The notes under the pieces are model-generated. The model was not told where the DNA came from. It saw only the letters and a list, made by a program, of their open reading frames with translations, and searched no databases. This document shows positions 37,573 through 46,730 of a stretch of DNA of 64,000 nt, piece after piece (within the stretch, counting starts at the first letter, position 1; every line of letters begins with the position of its first letter). The stretch is from Pseudomonas knackmussii B13 (GTDB lineage: Bacteria > Pseudomonadota > Gammaproteobacteria > Pseudomonadales > Pseudomonadaceae), in assembly GCF_000689415.1 (NCBI RefSeq), contig NZ_HG322950.1:4781501-4845500 (forward strand). Direction: 5' to 3'. A program made the position numbers and the translations under genes.

Positions 37573-39030
37573 TCAGAGCAGGACGACATCATATTGTTCC
37601 TGCGAGTACATGGGCTCGACCTGGAACTTGATGGTGCGGCCGATGAACATCTCGAGATCGGCGACGTTGCCCGACTCTTCGTCGAGCAGCCGGTCGACCA
37701 CCTTCTGGTTGGCCAGCACCACGTAGGAATCGGCCTGGTAGGCACGCGCCTCGCGGAGGATCTCGCGGAATATCTCGTAGCAGATGGTCTCGGCGGTCTT
37801 CAGCATGCCGCGCCCCTGGCAGCTCGGGCAGGGCTCGCAGAGCACCTGCACCAGGCTTTCGCGGGTGCGCTTGCGGGTCATCTGCACCAGGCCCAGCTCG
37901 GTGATGCCGATGATGTTGGTCTTCGCATGGTCTCGCTCGAGCTGCTTCTCCAGGGTCCGCAGGACCTGGCGGCGGTGCTCCTCGTCTTCCATGTCGATGA
38001 AGTCGATGATGATGATCCCGCCGAGGTTGCGCAGGCGCAGCTGGCGAGCGATGGCGGTGGCCGCCTCGAGGTTGGTCTTGAAGATGGTCTCTTCGAGGTT
38101 GCGGTGGCCGACGAACGCGCCGGTGTTGACGTCGATCGTGGTCATCGCCTCGGTCGGGTCGATGATCAGGTAGCCGCCGGACTTGAGCAGGACCTTGCGC
38201 TCCAGGGCCTTCTGCACCTCGTCCTCGACCCCATAGAGATCGAAGATCGGCCGCTCGCCGGGGTAGTGCTCCAGGCGATCGGCGATTTCCGGCATGAGTT
38301 CGTCGACGAACTGCGTGATTTTCTGGAAGTTCTCCCGCGAATCGACGCGGATCTTCTCGATGCGAGGATTGACCAGGTCGCGCAGGGTGCGCAGGGCCAG
38401 GGAGAGGTCTTCGTAGATCATGGTCGGCGCACCGACCGTCTGCATCTGTACGTCGATCTGAGTCCAAAGTCGGCGAAGATAGCGGATATCGGCAAGGATC
38501 TCGTCTTCACCGGCGCCCTCGGCGGCCGTGCGCAGAATGAAACCGCCCTGCTCGACTATGCCTTCGGCCTCGACGCACTTGGCCACCACCTGCTTGAGGC
38601 GCTCGCGCTCCTGCTCGTCCTCGATCTTCAGCGAAATGCCAACGTGGCTGGTGCGCGGCATGTATACGAGGTAGCGCGACGGGATCGACAGGTGCGTGGT
38701 CAGGCGCGCGCCCTTGGTGCCGATCGGGTCCTTGGTGACCTGCACGACCAGGCTCTGGCCCTCGTGGACCAGGGCGCTGATGCTCTCTACCGCGCTGCCT
38801 TCGCGGTTGGAGATCTCCGCGGCGTGGATGAAGGCCGCACGCTCCAGGCCGATGTCGACGAAGGCTGCCTGCATGCCCGGCAACACGCGGACCACCTTGC
38901 CCTTGTAGATGTTGCCGACGATCCCGCGGCGCAGGGTGCGCTCGACATGGACTTCCTGAAGGACACCGTTTTCCACCACCGCCACGCGCGATTCCATCGG
39001 CGTGATATTGATCAGGATCTCTTCGCTCAT
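37573..39030 (-). CDS. rng: Ribonuclease G
   Basis: The 485-residue RNase E/G-family endoribonuclease matures 16S rRNA 5' ends and cleaves mRNAs. It has an N-terminal S1 domain (VHVERTLRRGIVGNIYKGKV), catalytic Asp residues in MTTIDVNTGAF and IIIIDFIDMEDEEH, and a zinc-link CPSCQGRG near 400. It lacks the long scaffold tail of RNase E, so it is RNase G (formerly CafA). It sits between maf and yhdP. Confidence 0.96.
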   Translation of the reverse strand: MSEEILINITPMESRVAVVENGVLQEVHVERTLRRGIVGNIYKGKVVRVLPGMQAAFVDIGLERAAFIHAAEISNREGSAVESISALVHEGQSLVVQVTKDPIGTKGARLTTHLSIPSRYLVYMPRTSHVGISLKIEDEQERERLKQVVAKCVEAEGIVEQGGFILRTAAEGAGEDEILADIRYLRRLWTQIDVQMQTVGAPTMIYEDLSLALRTLRDLVNPRIEKIRVDSRENFQKITQFVDELMPEIADRLEHYPGERPIFDLYGVEDEVQKALERKVLLKSGGYLIIDPTEAMTTIDVNTGAFVGHRNLEETIFKTNLEAATAIARQLRLRNLGGIIIIDFIDMEDEEHRRQVLRTLEKQLERDHAKTNIIGITELGLVQMTRKRTRESLVQVLCEPCPSCQGRGMLKTAETICYEIFREILREARAYQADSYVVLANQKVVDRLLDEESGNVADLEMFIGRTIKFQVEPMYSQEQYDVVLL

Positions 39031-39074
39031 GCGCCCTTCCTTATCGCGCCCGGATCGCTAGCGCTACTTCGTGT

Positions 39075-39659
39075 TCAAGACTGCCAGCAAGGGATTGCGA
39101 AGTCCGCCAACAGTTCCGCTGTTTCACACAATGGCAGGCCCACCACCGCGCTGTAGCTGCCTTCCACGCGCTTGACGAAGATAGCCGCCAAACCCTGGAT
39201 AGCGTAGCCGCCCGCCTTGTCGTGGGGCTCGCCGGTATCCCAGTAGGCCTCCGCTTCGGCTTCGCTGATCGCACGGAAGGATACGTCGCTGCTGACCACC
39301 CGGACCTCGCAACGGTCGCGGTCGACCACCGCCACCGCGGTCAGCACCTGGTGCTCGCGACCGGACAGCGCCTGCAGCATGGCCAGGGCGTCTTCGCGAT
39401 CCTTCGGCTTGCCGAGGATGCGACCATCGAGCACCACGGCGGTATCAGCGCCCAGCACACAGACGTCGGGGCGCAGGGCAAGCATAGTCAGTCCGGCCTG
39501 CGCCTTGCAGCGCGCCAGACGCTCGACATAGGCCGCCGGGGCCTCGTCGGGCAGCGGCGTTTCGTCGACATTGCCGGAAACCAGGTTGAAGGACAGCCCA
39601 ATCTGCGTCAGCAACTCGCGCCGGCGCGGCGAACTGGAGGCCAGGTAAAGCTGAGGCAT
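39075..39659 (-). CDS. maf: Maf-family nucleoside triphosphate pyrophosphatase
   Basis: The 194-residue Maf/Ham1-fold enzyme hydrolyses dTTP, UTP and modified nucleotides, preventing their incorporation. The N-terminal SSSPRRRELLTQIG and the catalytic ADTAVVLDGRILGKP are intact, and QGLAAIFVKRVEGSYSAVVG is typical. It resembles the YhdE type that sits next to mreD and rng in E. coli. Same operon direction as mreBCD and rng. Confidence 0.94.
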   Translation of the reverse strand: MPQLYLASSSPRRRELLTQIGLSFNLVSGNVDETPLPDEAPAAYVERLARCKAQAGLTMLALRPDVCVLGADTAVVLDGRILGKPKDREDALAMLQALSGREHQVLTAVAVVDRDRCEVRVVSSDVSFRAISEAEAEAYWDTGEPHDKAGGYAIQGLAAIFVKRVEGSYSAVVGLPLCETAELLADFAIPCWQS

Positions 39660-39719
39660 CAGCGACTCCCAAGGAGAAACCCTCGTCGCGCGCCCCTGCG
39701 GGCGGCGGCGAAGCAGGTA

Positions 39720-40208
39720 TTAATAGACTTTCAGGCGCTGGCCGAGGCCCTTGAGCACCATTACCACCCAGGGCCAGAGCAGGCCGCTGACCAGCGCCGG
39801 GAGGAGGAAGGCCAGGGTCGGCGGACGGTTGCCGGTCAGCGCGTTGAGCCACAACTGGACCAACTGCGCCAGGCCGTAGACGACCATCAGCACCAGGCAT
39901 TGCTGCCACACCGGGAACAGGCGCAGGCGCTGGTAGAGGGCCAGCACCAGGAAGATGATCAGGCTGAGGATCAGTGCGTTCTGTCCGAGCAGACTGCCAT
40001 ACAGCACGTCTTCGGCCAGCCCGCAGACCCAGGCGGTGAGCAGGCCGACACGTTGCGGCACCATCAGCACCCAGAAGGTCAGGAACATCGCCAGCCACAG
40101 CGGCCGGCCGATCTCCATGAAGCCGGGCATGGGCGCGACCGACAGCAGCAGCGCCAGTGCCAGGCTGAACCAGATGAACCAGCTGTTGCGCGGTCCCAGG
40201 GCGGGCAT
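39720..40208 (-). CDS. mreD: Rod shape-determining protein MreD
   Basis: The 162-residue polytopic inner-membrane protein of the elongasome has about five hydrophobic segments, for example WFIWFSLALALLLSVAP and LVLMVVYGLAQLVQLW. With MreB, MreC, RodA and PBP2 it directs lateral wall synthesis. The start overlaps the mreC stop by one base. It is the third gene of mreBCD. Confidence 0.93.
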   Translation of the reverse strand: MPALGPRNSWFIWFSLALALLLSVAPMPGFMEIGRPLWLAMFLTFWVLMVPQRVGLLTAWVCGLAEDVLYGSLLGQNALILSLIIFLVLALYQRLRLFPVWQQCLVLMVVYGLAQLVQLWLNALTGNRPPTLAFLLPALVSGLLWPWVVMVLKGLGQRLKVY

Positions 40209-41269
40209 CAGTGACTATTCCTTTGCTCGGTTTGACCCGCGGGCGTGCCATGCCCGGCGGTAGTGCTTGCAGGCGGTTTGCCGGCCGCGGCGCCTTGCGG
40301 ATGGCCGGCCTCATGGCTGGTCGGCGCAGCATTCGGCGCGACCGGTACAGCCGGTGCAGCCGGTGCAGCCGGGGTGCCGGTAGCGGGGGCTGCGGCCGGC
40401 GTTGCAGGCTGGCCACCCTCGGCGGCCTTGCGATCAGCCTCGGCCTGGGCTTCGGCGGCGTCGTTGGCGCGCTGCTCCGGGGTACGGCTGTCGCTGAACA
40501 CCAGCAGTACGTAGCGGCTGCGGTTCATCTTCGCGGTCGGCACGGCGCGGATCACTGCAAACGGCTGGCCGGAGTCGTGGATCACTTCCTTGACCACCGC
40601 CACCGGATAGCCGGCCGGGAAGCGCTGGCCGAGGCCGGAGCTGACCAGCAGGTCGCCTTCCTTGATGTCGGCGGTATCGGCGACGTAGCGCAATTCCAGG
40701 CGCTCCGGGTTGCCGGTGCCGACGGCGATGGCGCGCAGGCCGTTACGGTTGACCTGTACCGGAATGCTGTGGGTGGTGTCGGTGAGCAGCAGGACGCGAG
40801 CGGTGTAAGGCATGACCTCGACCACCTGGCCCATCAGGCCGCTGGCGTCGAGCACCGGTTGGCCCTGGAACACGCCGTCCTTCGCACCCTTGTCGATGAG
40901 GATGCGCTGGGTGAAGGGGTTGGGATCGACGCCGATCAGCTCGCTGACCAGGACCTTGTCGTCGACCAGCGCGGCGGAGTTCAGCAGTTCGCGCAGGCGC
41001 ACGTTCTGTTCGGTGAGGGCGGCCAGCTTCTGCAGTCGGCGCTGCATCAGCAGGGATTCCGCCTTCAGCCGCTCGTTCTCGGCCAGCAGCGTGCTGCGGC
41101 TGGTGAATTGGTCGCGCACGCCTTCCCAGGCACGCACCGGCAGGTCCGCGACACCGTAGAAGGGGGCCAGCACCAGGCCCATCTGGCTGCGCAGCGGCTT
41201 GAGGTAGTCGAAACGCGCATCGACCACCATCAGGCTCACCGAGAGAACAGCGAGCACCAGCAGGCGCAC
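40208..41269 (-). CDS. mreC: Rod shape-determining protein MreC (start uncertain)
   Basis: MreC is a bitopic membrane protein of the elongasome that activates PBP2. It has an N-terminal helix (VLAVLSVSLMVVDARFDYL), a coiled coil (LLAENERLKAESLLMQRRLQ) and two beta-barrel domains. The C-terminus is an unusual Ala/Pro-rich tail from about residue 280. The coordinates use the GTG at 41269, which has no good ribosome binding site. The frame continues upstream as IKPLFSKGPSLGV, which resembles the native MreC N-terminus. AGGAG lies six bases before an ATC codon at 41305-41303, so a non-canonical start is possible. Confidence 0.9.
   Translation of the reverse strand: MRLLVLAVLSVSLMVVDARFDYLKPLRSQMGLVLAPFYGVADLPVRAWEGVRDQFTSRSTLLAENERLKAESLLMQRRLQKLAALTEQNVRLRELLNSAALVDDKVLVSELIGVDPNPFTQRILIDKGAKDGVFQGQPVLDASGLMGQVVEVMPYTARVLLLTDTTHSIPVQVNRNGLRAIAVGTGNPERLELRYVADTADIKEGDLLVSSGLGQRFPAGYPVAVVKEVIHDSGQPFAVIRAVPTAKMNRSRYVLLVFSDSRTPEQRANDAAEAQAEADRKAAEGGQPATPAAAPATGTPAAPAAPAVPVAPNAAPTSHEAGHPQGAAAGKPPASTTAGHGTPAGQTEQRNSH
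40343..40380. repeat. Imperfect 9-bp tandem repeats in the mreC tail
   Basis: Units close to CAGCCGGTG repeat about four times in the segment encoding the APAAPAVP part of the MreC tail. In-frame gain or loss by slippage would change only tail length. Confidence 0.6.
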
Positions 41270-41385
41270 GCCCAGCGAGGGGCCCTTGGAGAATAGCGGT
41301 TTGATAACCGGCTCCTAGCTGTCTAGGGGCGGTCGCAGCTTCGTTGCGAGCGACGAAACCTCAACCGCCACTAATGACTCTCCAC

Positions 41386-42423
41386 TCACTCGGTGGAGAG
41401 CAGGTCCATGGAGTGACGATCCATCATTTCCAGCGCCTTGCCGCCGCCACGGGCCACGCAGGTCAGCGGGTCTTCGGCGACGATCACCGGCAGGCCGGTT
41501 TCCTGGGCCAGCAGTTTGTCCAGGTCGCGCAACAGGGCGCCACCACCGGTCAGCACCAGACCGCGCTCGGCGATGTCCGAGGCCAGTTCCGGCGGCGATT
41601 GCTCCAGGGCGCTCTTGACCGCCTGGACGATGGTCGCCAGGGATTCCTGCAGGGCTTCCAGAACTTCGTTGGAGTTCAGGGTGAAGCTGCGCGGGACGCC
41701 TTCGGCCAGGTTGCGGCCACGGACGTCGACTTCGCGGACTTCGCCACCGGCGAAGGCGGTGCCGATTTCCTGCTTGATGCGCTCGGCGGTGGATTCGCCG
41801 ATCAGGCTGCCGTAGTTGCGGCGCACGTAGGTGACGATGGCTTCGTCGAAGCGGTCGCCGCCAACGCGTACGGATTCGGCATAGACCACGCCGTTCAGCG
41901 AGATCAGGGCGATCTCGGTGGTACCGCCGCCGATGTCGACGACCATGGAACCACGGGCTTCTTCCACCGGCAGGCCGGCACCGATGGCAGCGGCCATCGG
42001 CTCTTCGATCAGGTACACCTCGCGGGCACCGGCGCCGAGGGCCGATTCACGGATGGCGCGGCGTTCCACCTGGGTGGACTTGCACGGCACGCAGATCAGC
42101 ACGCGCGGGCTGGGCTGCAGGAAGCTGTTCTCGTGCACCTTGTTGATGAAGTACTGCAGCATCTTCTCGCAGACGCTGAAGTCAGCGATCACGCCGTCTT
42201 TCATCGGACGAATGGCGGAGATGTTGCCGGGGGTACGACCGAGCATGCGCTTGGCCTCGGTACCGACGGCGACGACGCTCTTCTGATTGCCATGGTTGCG
42301 GATCGCGACGACCGACGGCTCATTGAGGACGATGCCGCGCTCACGCACATAAATAAGGGTATTGGCCGTACCCAGGTCGATCGACAGATCGCTGGAGAAC
42401 ATGCCACGCAGTTTTTTGAACAT
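41386..42423 (-). CDS. mreB: Rod shape-determining protein MreB
   Basis: The 345-residue actin-like protein forms membrane filaments that guide cell-wall elongation. Phosphate-binding loops are DLGTANTLIYV and DIGGGTTEIALISL, with an adenosine loop at LTGGGALLRDLDKLL. The ATG at 42423 (MFKKLRGMFSSDLSIDLG) is the conserved start. The longer upstream frame is rejected. It is divergent from gatC across 240 bp. Confidence 0.97.
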   Translation of the reverse strand: MFKKLRGMFSSDLSIDLGTANTLIYVRERGIVLNEPSVVAIRNHGNQKSVVAVGTEAKRMLGRTPGNISAIRPMKDGVIADFSVCEKMLQYFINKVHENSFLQPSPRVLICVPCKSTQVERRAIRESALGAGAREVYLIEEPMAAAIGAGLPVEEARGSMVVDIGGGTTEIALISLNGVVYAESVRVGGDRFDEAIVTYVRRNYGSLIGESTAERIKQEIGTAFAGGEVREVDVRGRNLAEGVPRSFTLNSNEVLEALQESLATIVQAVKSALEQSPPELASDIAERGLVLTGGGALLRDLDKLLAQETGLPVIVAEDPLTCVARGGGKALEMMDRHSMDLLSTE

Positions 42424-42663
42424 GGAAAGGAAACCCTGGGGCGATGCGTGGGTGAAAAATACGCAGGAAAAAAGTGCGGCAAACTCTAACAACGACGGGG
42501 ATTTTGGGCAAGGCGGCAATATGGTAGATTGCTGGGCTTTCGCGGCCCCTAGTGGCCCCGTCCCTGCGGCCCTATGACCGCCCGCTGCGGGTTCCGTTCC
42601 CGCGCCCCGTTCCGTCGGCCACGCGTCCATCGGTCGCTGGCCGCTCTAGCCTGGAGACCCCCG

Positions 42664-42951
42664 ATGGCGCTTGAACGCTCCGATGTGGAGAAAATCGCCC
42701 ACCTGGCCCGCCTGGGCCTGGAAGAAGCCGAAATCCAACGGACCACCGAGACCCTGAACGACATTCTCGGCCTGGTCGACCAGATGCAGGCCGTGAACAC
42801 CGACGGCGTCGAGCCGCTGGCCCACCCGCTGGAAGCCACCCAGCGCCTGCGCGCCGACCAGGTGACCGAAGAGAACCACCGCGAGGCCTACCAGGCCATC
42901 GCTCCGGCCGTCGAAGCCGGTCTCTACCTGGTTCCGAAAGTGATCGAGTGA
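42664..42951 (+). CDS. gatC: Aspartyl/glutamyl-tRNA amidotransferase subunit C
   Basis: The 95-residue small subunit stabilises GatA in the GatCAB amidotransferase that makes Gln-tRNA and Asn-tRNA from mischarged precursors. It begins MALERSDVEKIAHLARLGLE and contains the typical VEPLAHPLEATQRLRADQV. It is first of gatC-gatA-gatB, 19 bp before gatA. Confidence 0.95.
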   Translation: MALERSDVEKIAHLARLGLEEAEIQRTTETLNDILGLVDQMQAVNTDGVEPLAHPLEATQRLRADQVTEENHREAYQAIAPAVEAGLYLVPKVIE

Positions 42952-42970
42952 TAAGGAAGGACACGGACCC

Positions 42971-44425
42971 ATGCTGCACCAACTGACCCTCGCCGAAGTC
43001 GCCCGCGGCCTCGCCGACAAACAGTTCTCCGCCGAAGAGCTGACCCGTGCCCTGCTGAGCCGCATCGAGCAACTCGATCCGCAGCTGAACAGCTTCATCA
43101 GCGTCACCGCCGACGCCGCCGTCGCCCAGGCCCAGGCTGCCGACCAACGGCGCGCCGCTGGCGAAAATGGCGCCCTGCTCGGCGCGCCCATCGCCCACAA
43201 GGACCTGTTCTGCACGAAAGGCGTGCGCACCAGCTGCGGCTCGAAGATTCTCGATAACTTTGTCTCGCCCTACGACGCCACCGTGGTCGAACGCCTGGCC
43301 AGTGCCGGCGCCGTCACCCTCGGCAAGCTGAACATGGACGAGTTCGCCATGGGCTCGGCCAACGAATCCAGCCACTACGGCCCGGTGAAGAACCCCTGGG
43401 ACCTGACCCGCGTACCGGGCGGCTCATCCGGCGGCTCCGCCGCAGCTGTAGCGGCGCGCCTGATTCCGGCTGCCACCGGTACCGACACCGGCGGTTCGAT
43501 CCGCCAGCCGGCGGCGCTGACCAACCTCACCGGGATCAAGCCGACCTACGGCCGCGTCTCGCGCTGGGGCATGATCGCCTACGCCTCCAGCCTCGACCAG
43601 GCCGGCCCGCTGGCCCGCACCGCCGAAGACTGCGCGCTGATGCTTGGCGCCATGGCCGGTTTCGATCCGAAGGACTCCACCTGCGTCGACCAGCCGGTCG
43701 ATGACTACCTGGCTGCGCTGAACCAGCCGCTGGCCGGCTTGCGCATCGGCCTGCCGAAGGAATACTTCGGCGCCGGCCTGGACGCGCGCATCGGCACAGC
43801 CGTAATGGCCGTGGTCGAGCAGCTCAAGCAGCTCGGCGCCGCGGTCAAGGAAATCTCCCTGCCGAACATGCAGCACGCGATCCCGGCGTACTACGTGATC
43901 GCCCCGGCCGAAGCCAGCTCCAACCTGTCGCGCTTCGACGGCGTGCGCTACGGCTACCGCTGCGAGAACCCGAAAGACCTGCAGGACCTGTACAAGCGCT
44001 CGCGCGCCGAAGGCTTCGGCGCCGAAGTGAAGCGCCGCATCATGGTCGGCACCTACGCCCTGTCCGCCGGCTACTACGACGCCTACTACCTGAAGGCCCA
44101 GCGTATCCGCCGGCTGATCAAGAACGACTTCATGAGCGCCTTCGGCGAAGTCGACGTCATCCTCGGCCCGACCACGCCGAACCCGGCCTGGAAACTCGGC
44201 ACCAAGAACGACGACCCGGTCGCCCAGTACCTGGAAGACATCTACACCATCACCGCCAACCTCGCCGGCCTGCCGGGGCTGTCGATGCCCGCGGGCTTCG
44301 TCGACGGCCTGCCGGTCGGCGTGCAGCTGCTCGCCCCGTATTTCCAGGAAGGCCGCCTGCTCAACGTCGCGCACCAGTACCAACAGGTCAGCGACTGGCA
44401 CAAACAGGCACCGGCCGGATTCTGA
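42971..44425 (+). CDS. gatA: Aspartyl/glutamyl-tRNA amidotransferase subunit A
   Basis: The 484-residue amidase-signature enzyme releases ammonia from glutamine for GatB. The Ser-cisSer-Lys triad is visible as Lys in PIAHKDLFCTKG, Ser in GGSSGGSAAAVAA and Ser in GTDTGGSIRQPA. Length and domain order are standard. The ribosome binding site GGAAGGA lies before the ATG. Confidence 0.97.
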   Translation: MLHQLTLAEVARGLADKQFSAEELTRALLSRIEQLDPQLNSFISVTADAAVAQAQAADQRRAAGENGALLGAPIAHKDLFCTKGVRTSCGSKILDNFVSPYDATVVERLASAGAVTLGKLNMDEFAMGSANESSHYGPVKNPWDLTRVPGGSSGGSAAAVAARLIPAATGTDTGGSIRQPAALTNLTGIKPTYGRVSRWGMIAYASSLDQAGPLARTAEDCALMLGAMAGFDPKDSTCVDQPVDDYLAALNQPLAGLRIGLPKEYFGAGLDARIGTAVMAVVEQLKQLGAAVKEISLPNMQHAIPAYYVIAPAEASSNLSRFDGVRYGYRCENPKDLQDLYKRSRAEGFGAEVKRRIMVGTYALSAGYYDAYYLKAQRIRRLIKNDFMSAFGEVDVILGPTTPNPAWKLGTKNDDPVAQYLEDIYTITANLAGLPGLSMPAGFVDGLPVGVQLLAPYFQEGRLLNVAHQYQQVSDWHKQAPAGF

Positions 44426-44439
44426 GGAAGGATTACGAC

Positions 44440-45885
44440 ATGCAATGGGAAACCGTGATCGGGCTGGAAATCCACGCACAGCTCGCCACCCAATCGAAGA
44501 TCTTCTCCGGCAGCGCCACCACCTTCGGCGCCGAGCCGAACACCCAGGCCAGTCTGATCGACCTGGCGATGCCCGGCACCCTGCCGGTGCTCAACGCCGA
44601 GGCCGTGCGCATGGCCTGCCAGTTCGGCCTGGCGATCAACGCCGAGATCGCCGAGCGTAACGTCTTCGCCCGGAAGAACTACTTCTACCCGGACCTGCCC
44701 AAGGGCTACCAGACCAGCCAGATGGACCACCCCATCGTCGGCAAGGGCCACCTGGACATCACCCTGGAAGACGGCACCGTCAAGCGCGTCGGCATCACCC
44801 GCGCACACCTGGAAGAGGACGCCGGCAAGAGCCTGCACGAAGACTTCCACGGCATGAGCGGCATCGACCTGAACCGCGCCGGTACCCCGCTGCTGGAAAT
44901 CGTTTCCGAGCCGGATATCCGTTCCGCCAAGGAAGCGGTGGCCTACGTGAAGGCCATCCACGCGCTGGTCCGCTACCTGGGCATCTGCGACGGCAACATG
45001 GCCGAAGGCTCGCTGCGCTGCGACTGCAACGTCTCCGTGCGCCCGAAGGGCCAGGCCGAGTTCGGCACCCGTGCCGAGATCAAGAACGTCAACTCCTTCC
45101 GCTTCATCGAGAAGGCGATCAACCACGAAGTGCAGCGCCAGATCGAGCTGATCGAGGACGGCGGCAAGGTCGTGCAGGAAACCCGCCTGTACGACCCGAA
45201 CAAGGACGAAACACGCTCCATGCGCAGCAAGGAAGAGGCGAACGACTACCGCTACTTCCCCTGCCCGGACCTGCTGCCGGTGGTGATCGAGCGCAGCTTC
45301 CTGGAAGACCTGCGCGCCAAGCTGCCGGAGCTGCCCGACCAGAAGCGCGAGCGCTTCGAGAGCCAGTACGGGCTGTCCGCCTACGACGCCAGCGTGCTGT
45401 CCGCCAGCCGCGAGATGGCCGACTACTTCGAGCAGGTGCAGGGCATCTGCGGCGATGCCAAGCTGGCGGCCAACTGGGTGATGGGCGAGCTCTCCAGCCT
45501 GCTCAACAAGGACGGCCTGGAGATCGAGCAGTCGCCGGTTTCGGCCCAGCACCTGGGCGAGATGATCCTGCGTCTGAAGGACGGCACCATCAACGGCAAG
45601 GCCGCGAAGACCGTCTTCGCCGCCATGGCCGAAGGTGAAGGTTCGCCGGACGAGATCATCAAGGCCAAGGACCTGGTACAGAACACCGACAGCGGCGCCG
45701 TCGAGAAACTTCTCGACGACGTTCTGGCCGCCAACGCGGAGCAGGTCGAGCAATACCGCGCCAGCGACGAAGCCAAACGCGGCAAGATGTTCGGCTTCTT
45801 CGTCGGCCAGGCCATGAAGGCCGCCAAGGGCAAGGCCAACCCTGCCCAAGTGAACGAACTGCTGAAGAAGAAGCTCGAAAGCTGA
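44440..45885 (+). CDS. gatB: Aspartyl/glutamyl-tRNA amidotransferase subunit B
   Basis: The 481-residue GatB transfers ammonia to mischarged Glu-tRNA-Gln and Asp-tRNA-Asn. Landmarks are ETVIGLEIHAQLATQSKIFS, DLPKGYQTSQMDHPI, the kinase-like domain, and the C-terminal YqeY-like tail (VNELLKKKLES) that contacts tRNA. It is followed by a perfect terminator. Confidence 0.97.
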   Translation: MQWETVIGLEIHAQLATQSKIFSGSATTFGAEPNTQASLIDLAMPGTLPVLNAEAVRMACQFGLAINAEIAERNVFARKNYFYPDLPKGYQTSQMDHPIVGKGHLDITLEDGTVKRVGITRAHLEEDAGKSLHEDFHGMSGIDLNRAGTPLLEIVSEPDIRSAKEAVAYVKAIHALVRYLGICDGNMAEGSLRCDCNVSVRPKGQAEFGTRAEIKNVNSFRFIEKAINHEVQRQIELIEDGGKVVQETRLYDPNKDETRSMRSKEEANDYRYFPCPDLLPVVIERSFLEDLRAKLPELPDQKRERFESQYGLSAYDASVLSASREMADYFEQVQGICGDAKLAANWVMGELSSLLNKDGLEIEQSPVSAQHLGEMILRLKDGTINGKAAKTVFAAMAEGEGSPDEIIKAKDLVQNTDSGAVEKLLDDVLAANAEQVEQYRASDEAKRGKMFGFFVGQAMKAAKGKANPAQVNELLKKKLES

Positions 45886-45902
45886 GCCCACACTTCAATC
45901 TG

Positions 45903-45927
45903 ACGCCGGGCTTGCCCGGCGTTTTTT
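45903..45927 (+). terminator. Terminator of the gatCAB operon
   Basis: ACGCCGGGC-TT-GCCCGGCGT followed by TTTTT is a 9-bp perfect stem 17 bp after gatB. Confidence 0.95.
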
Positions 45928-45941
45928 CGTCCGGAGGTCCG

Positions 45942-46319
45942 ATGCTGCGCTCCCTCGCCCTCATCGCTTGCCTGGCCCTGCTGGCCGGTTGCGCCAGCTC
46001 GTCCTATGACAGCGAGTCGGCCCACGGCTACCACGCCGAGGGCACGGCGTCCTATTACGGCCGCGCGCACCACGGCAAGAAGACCGCCAGCGGCGAGCGC
46101 TTCGACCAGCACGCGCTGACCGCCGCGCACCGCACCCTGCCCTTCGGCACCCGCCTGAAGGTCACCAACCTCGACAACGGCCGCAGCGTGGTGGTGCGGG
46201 TCAACGACCGTGGACCGTTCAGCCGTTCGCGGATCATCGACCTGTCGCGCGGCGCCGCCGAACGTCTCGACATGTTGCGCGCCGGCACCGCGCCGGTACG
46301 CCTGGAAGCACTCGACTAG
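45942..46319 (+). CDS. RlpA-like double-psi beta-barrel lipoprotein
   Basis: The 125-residue lipoprotein has the lipobox LLAGC (Cys 16). The rest is one RlpA-type double-psi beta-barrel: GTASYYGRAHHGKKTASGER, then TLPFGTRLKVTNLDNG and VVVRVNDRGPF around the catalytic-type Asp. It has no SPOR domain, unlike full RlpA, which is a lytic transglycosylase acting on denuded glycan in Pseudomonas. The start has GGAGG upstream. It matches PA4485 by position. Activity is inferred from the fold. Confidence 0.9.
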   Translation: MLRSLALIACLALLAGCASSSYDSESAHGYHAEGTASYYGRAHHGKKTASGERFDQHALTAAHRTLPFGTRLKVTNLDNGRSVVVRVNDRGPFSRSRIIDLSRGAAERLDMLRAGTAPVRLEALD

Positions 46320-46327
46320 GAGCACTC

Positions 46328-46714
46328 ATGAGCGACAACCGAATCCCCGGCGAGCAGGTCCGCCGCGAAGTGATGGGCGACGCCTTCGTCGACCGCGCGC
46401 TGAACAACGCCACCGACTTCACCCAGCCGCTGCAGGAGTTCGTCAACGAACACGCCTGGGGCGGCGTCTGGAACCGCGAAGGCCTGCCGCGCAAGACCCG
46501 CAGCCTGATCACCCTGGCCGCGCTCACCGCGCTGAAATGCCCGCAAGAGCTGAAGGGCCACGTGCGCGGCGCGCTGAACAATGGCTGCACGGTGGAAGAG
46601 ATTCGCGAGGCGCTGCTGCACTGCGCGGTCTATGCCGGTGTCCCGGCGGCCATCGACGCCTTCCGCGCGGCGCAGGAAGTGATCGAGGCGTGGCAGGCGG
46701 ATCAGAAGGCCTGA
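46328..46714 (+). CDS. Carboxymuconolactone decarboxylase-family protein
   Basis: The 128-residue all-helical protein belongs to the CMD/AhpD-like family. The N-terminal half contains DFTQPLQEFVNEHAWGGVWN. The core is RSLITLAALTALKCPQELKG, then HVRGALNNGCTVEEIREALL and HCAVYAGVPAAIDAF. It resembles PcaC-type decarboxylases, but no protocatechuate genes are nearby, so the substrate is unknown. It lies 8 bp after the RlpA-like gene and matches PA4486. Confidence 0.9.
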   Translation: MSDNRIPGEQVRREVMGDAFVDRALNNATDFTQPLQEFVNEHAWGGVWNREGLPRKTRSLITLAALTALKCPQELKGHVRGALNNGCTVEEIREALLHCAVYAGVPAAIDAFRAAQEVIEAWQADQKA

Positions 46715-46730
46715 CACCCGCTCGCCCCCC

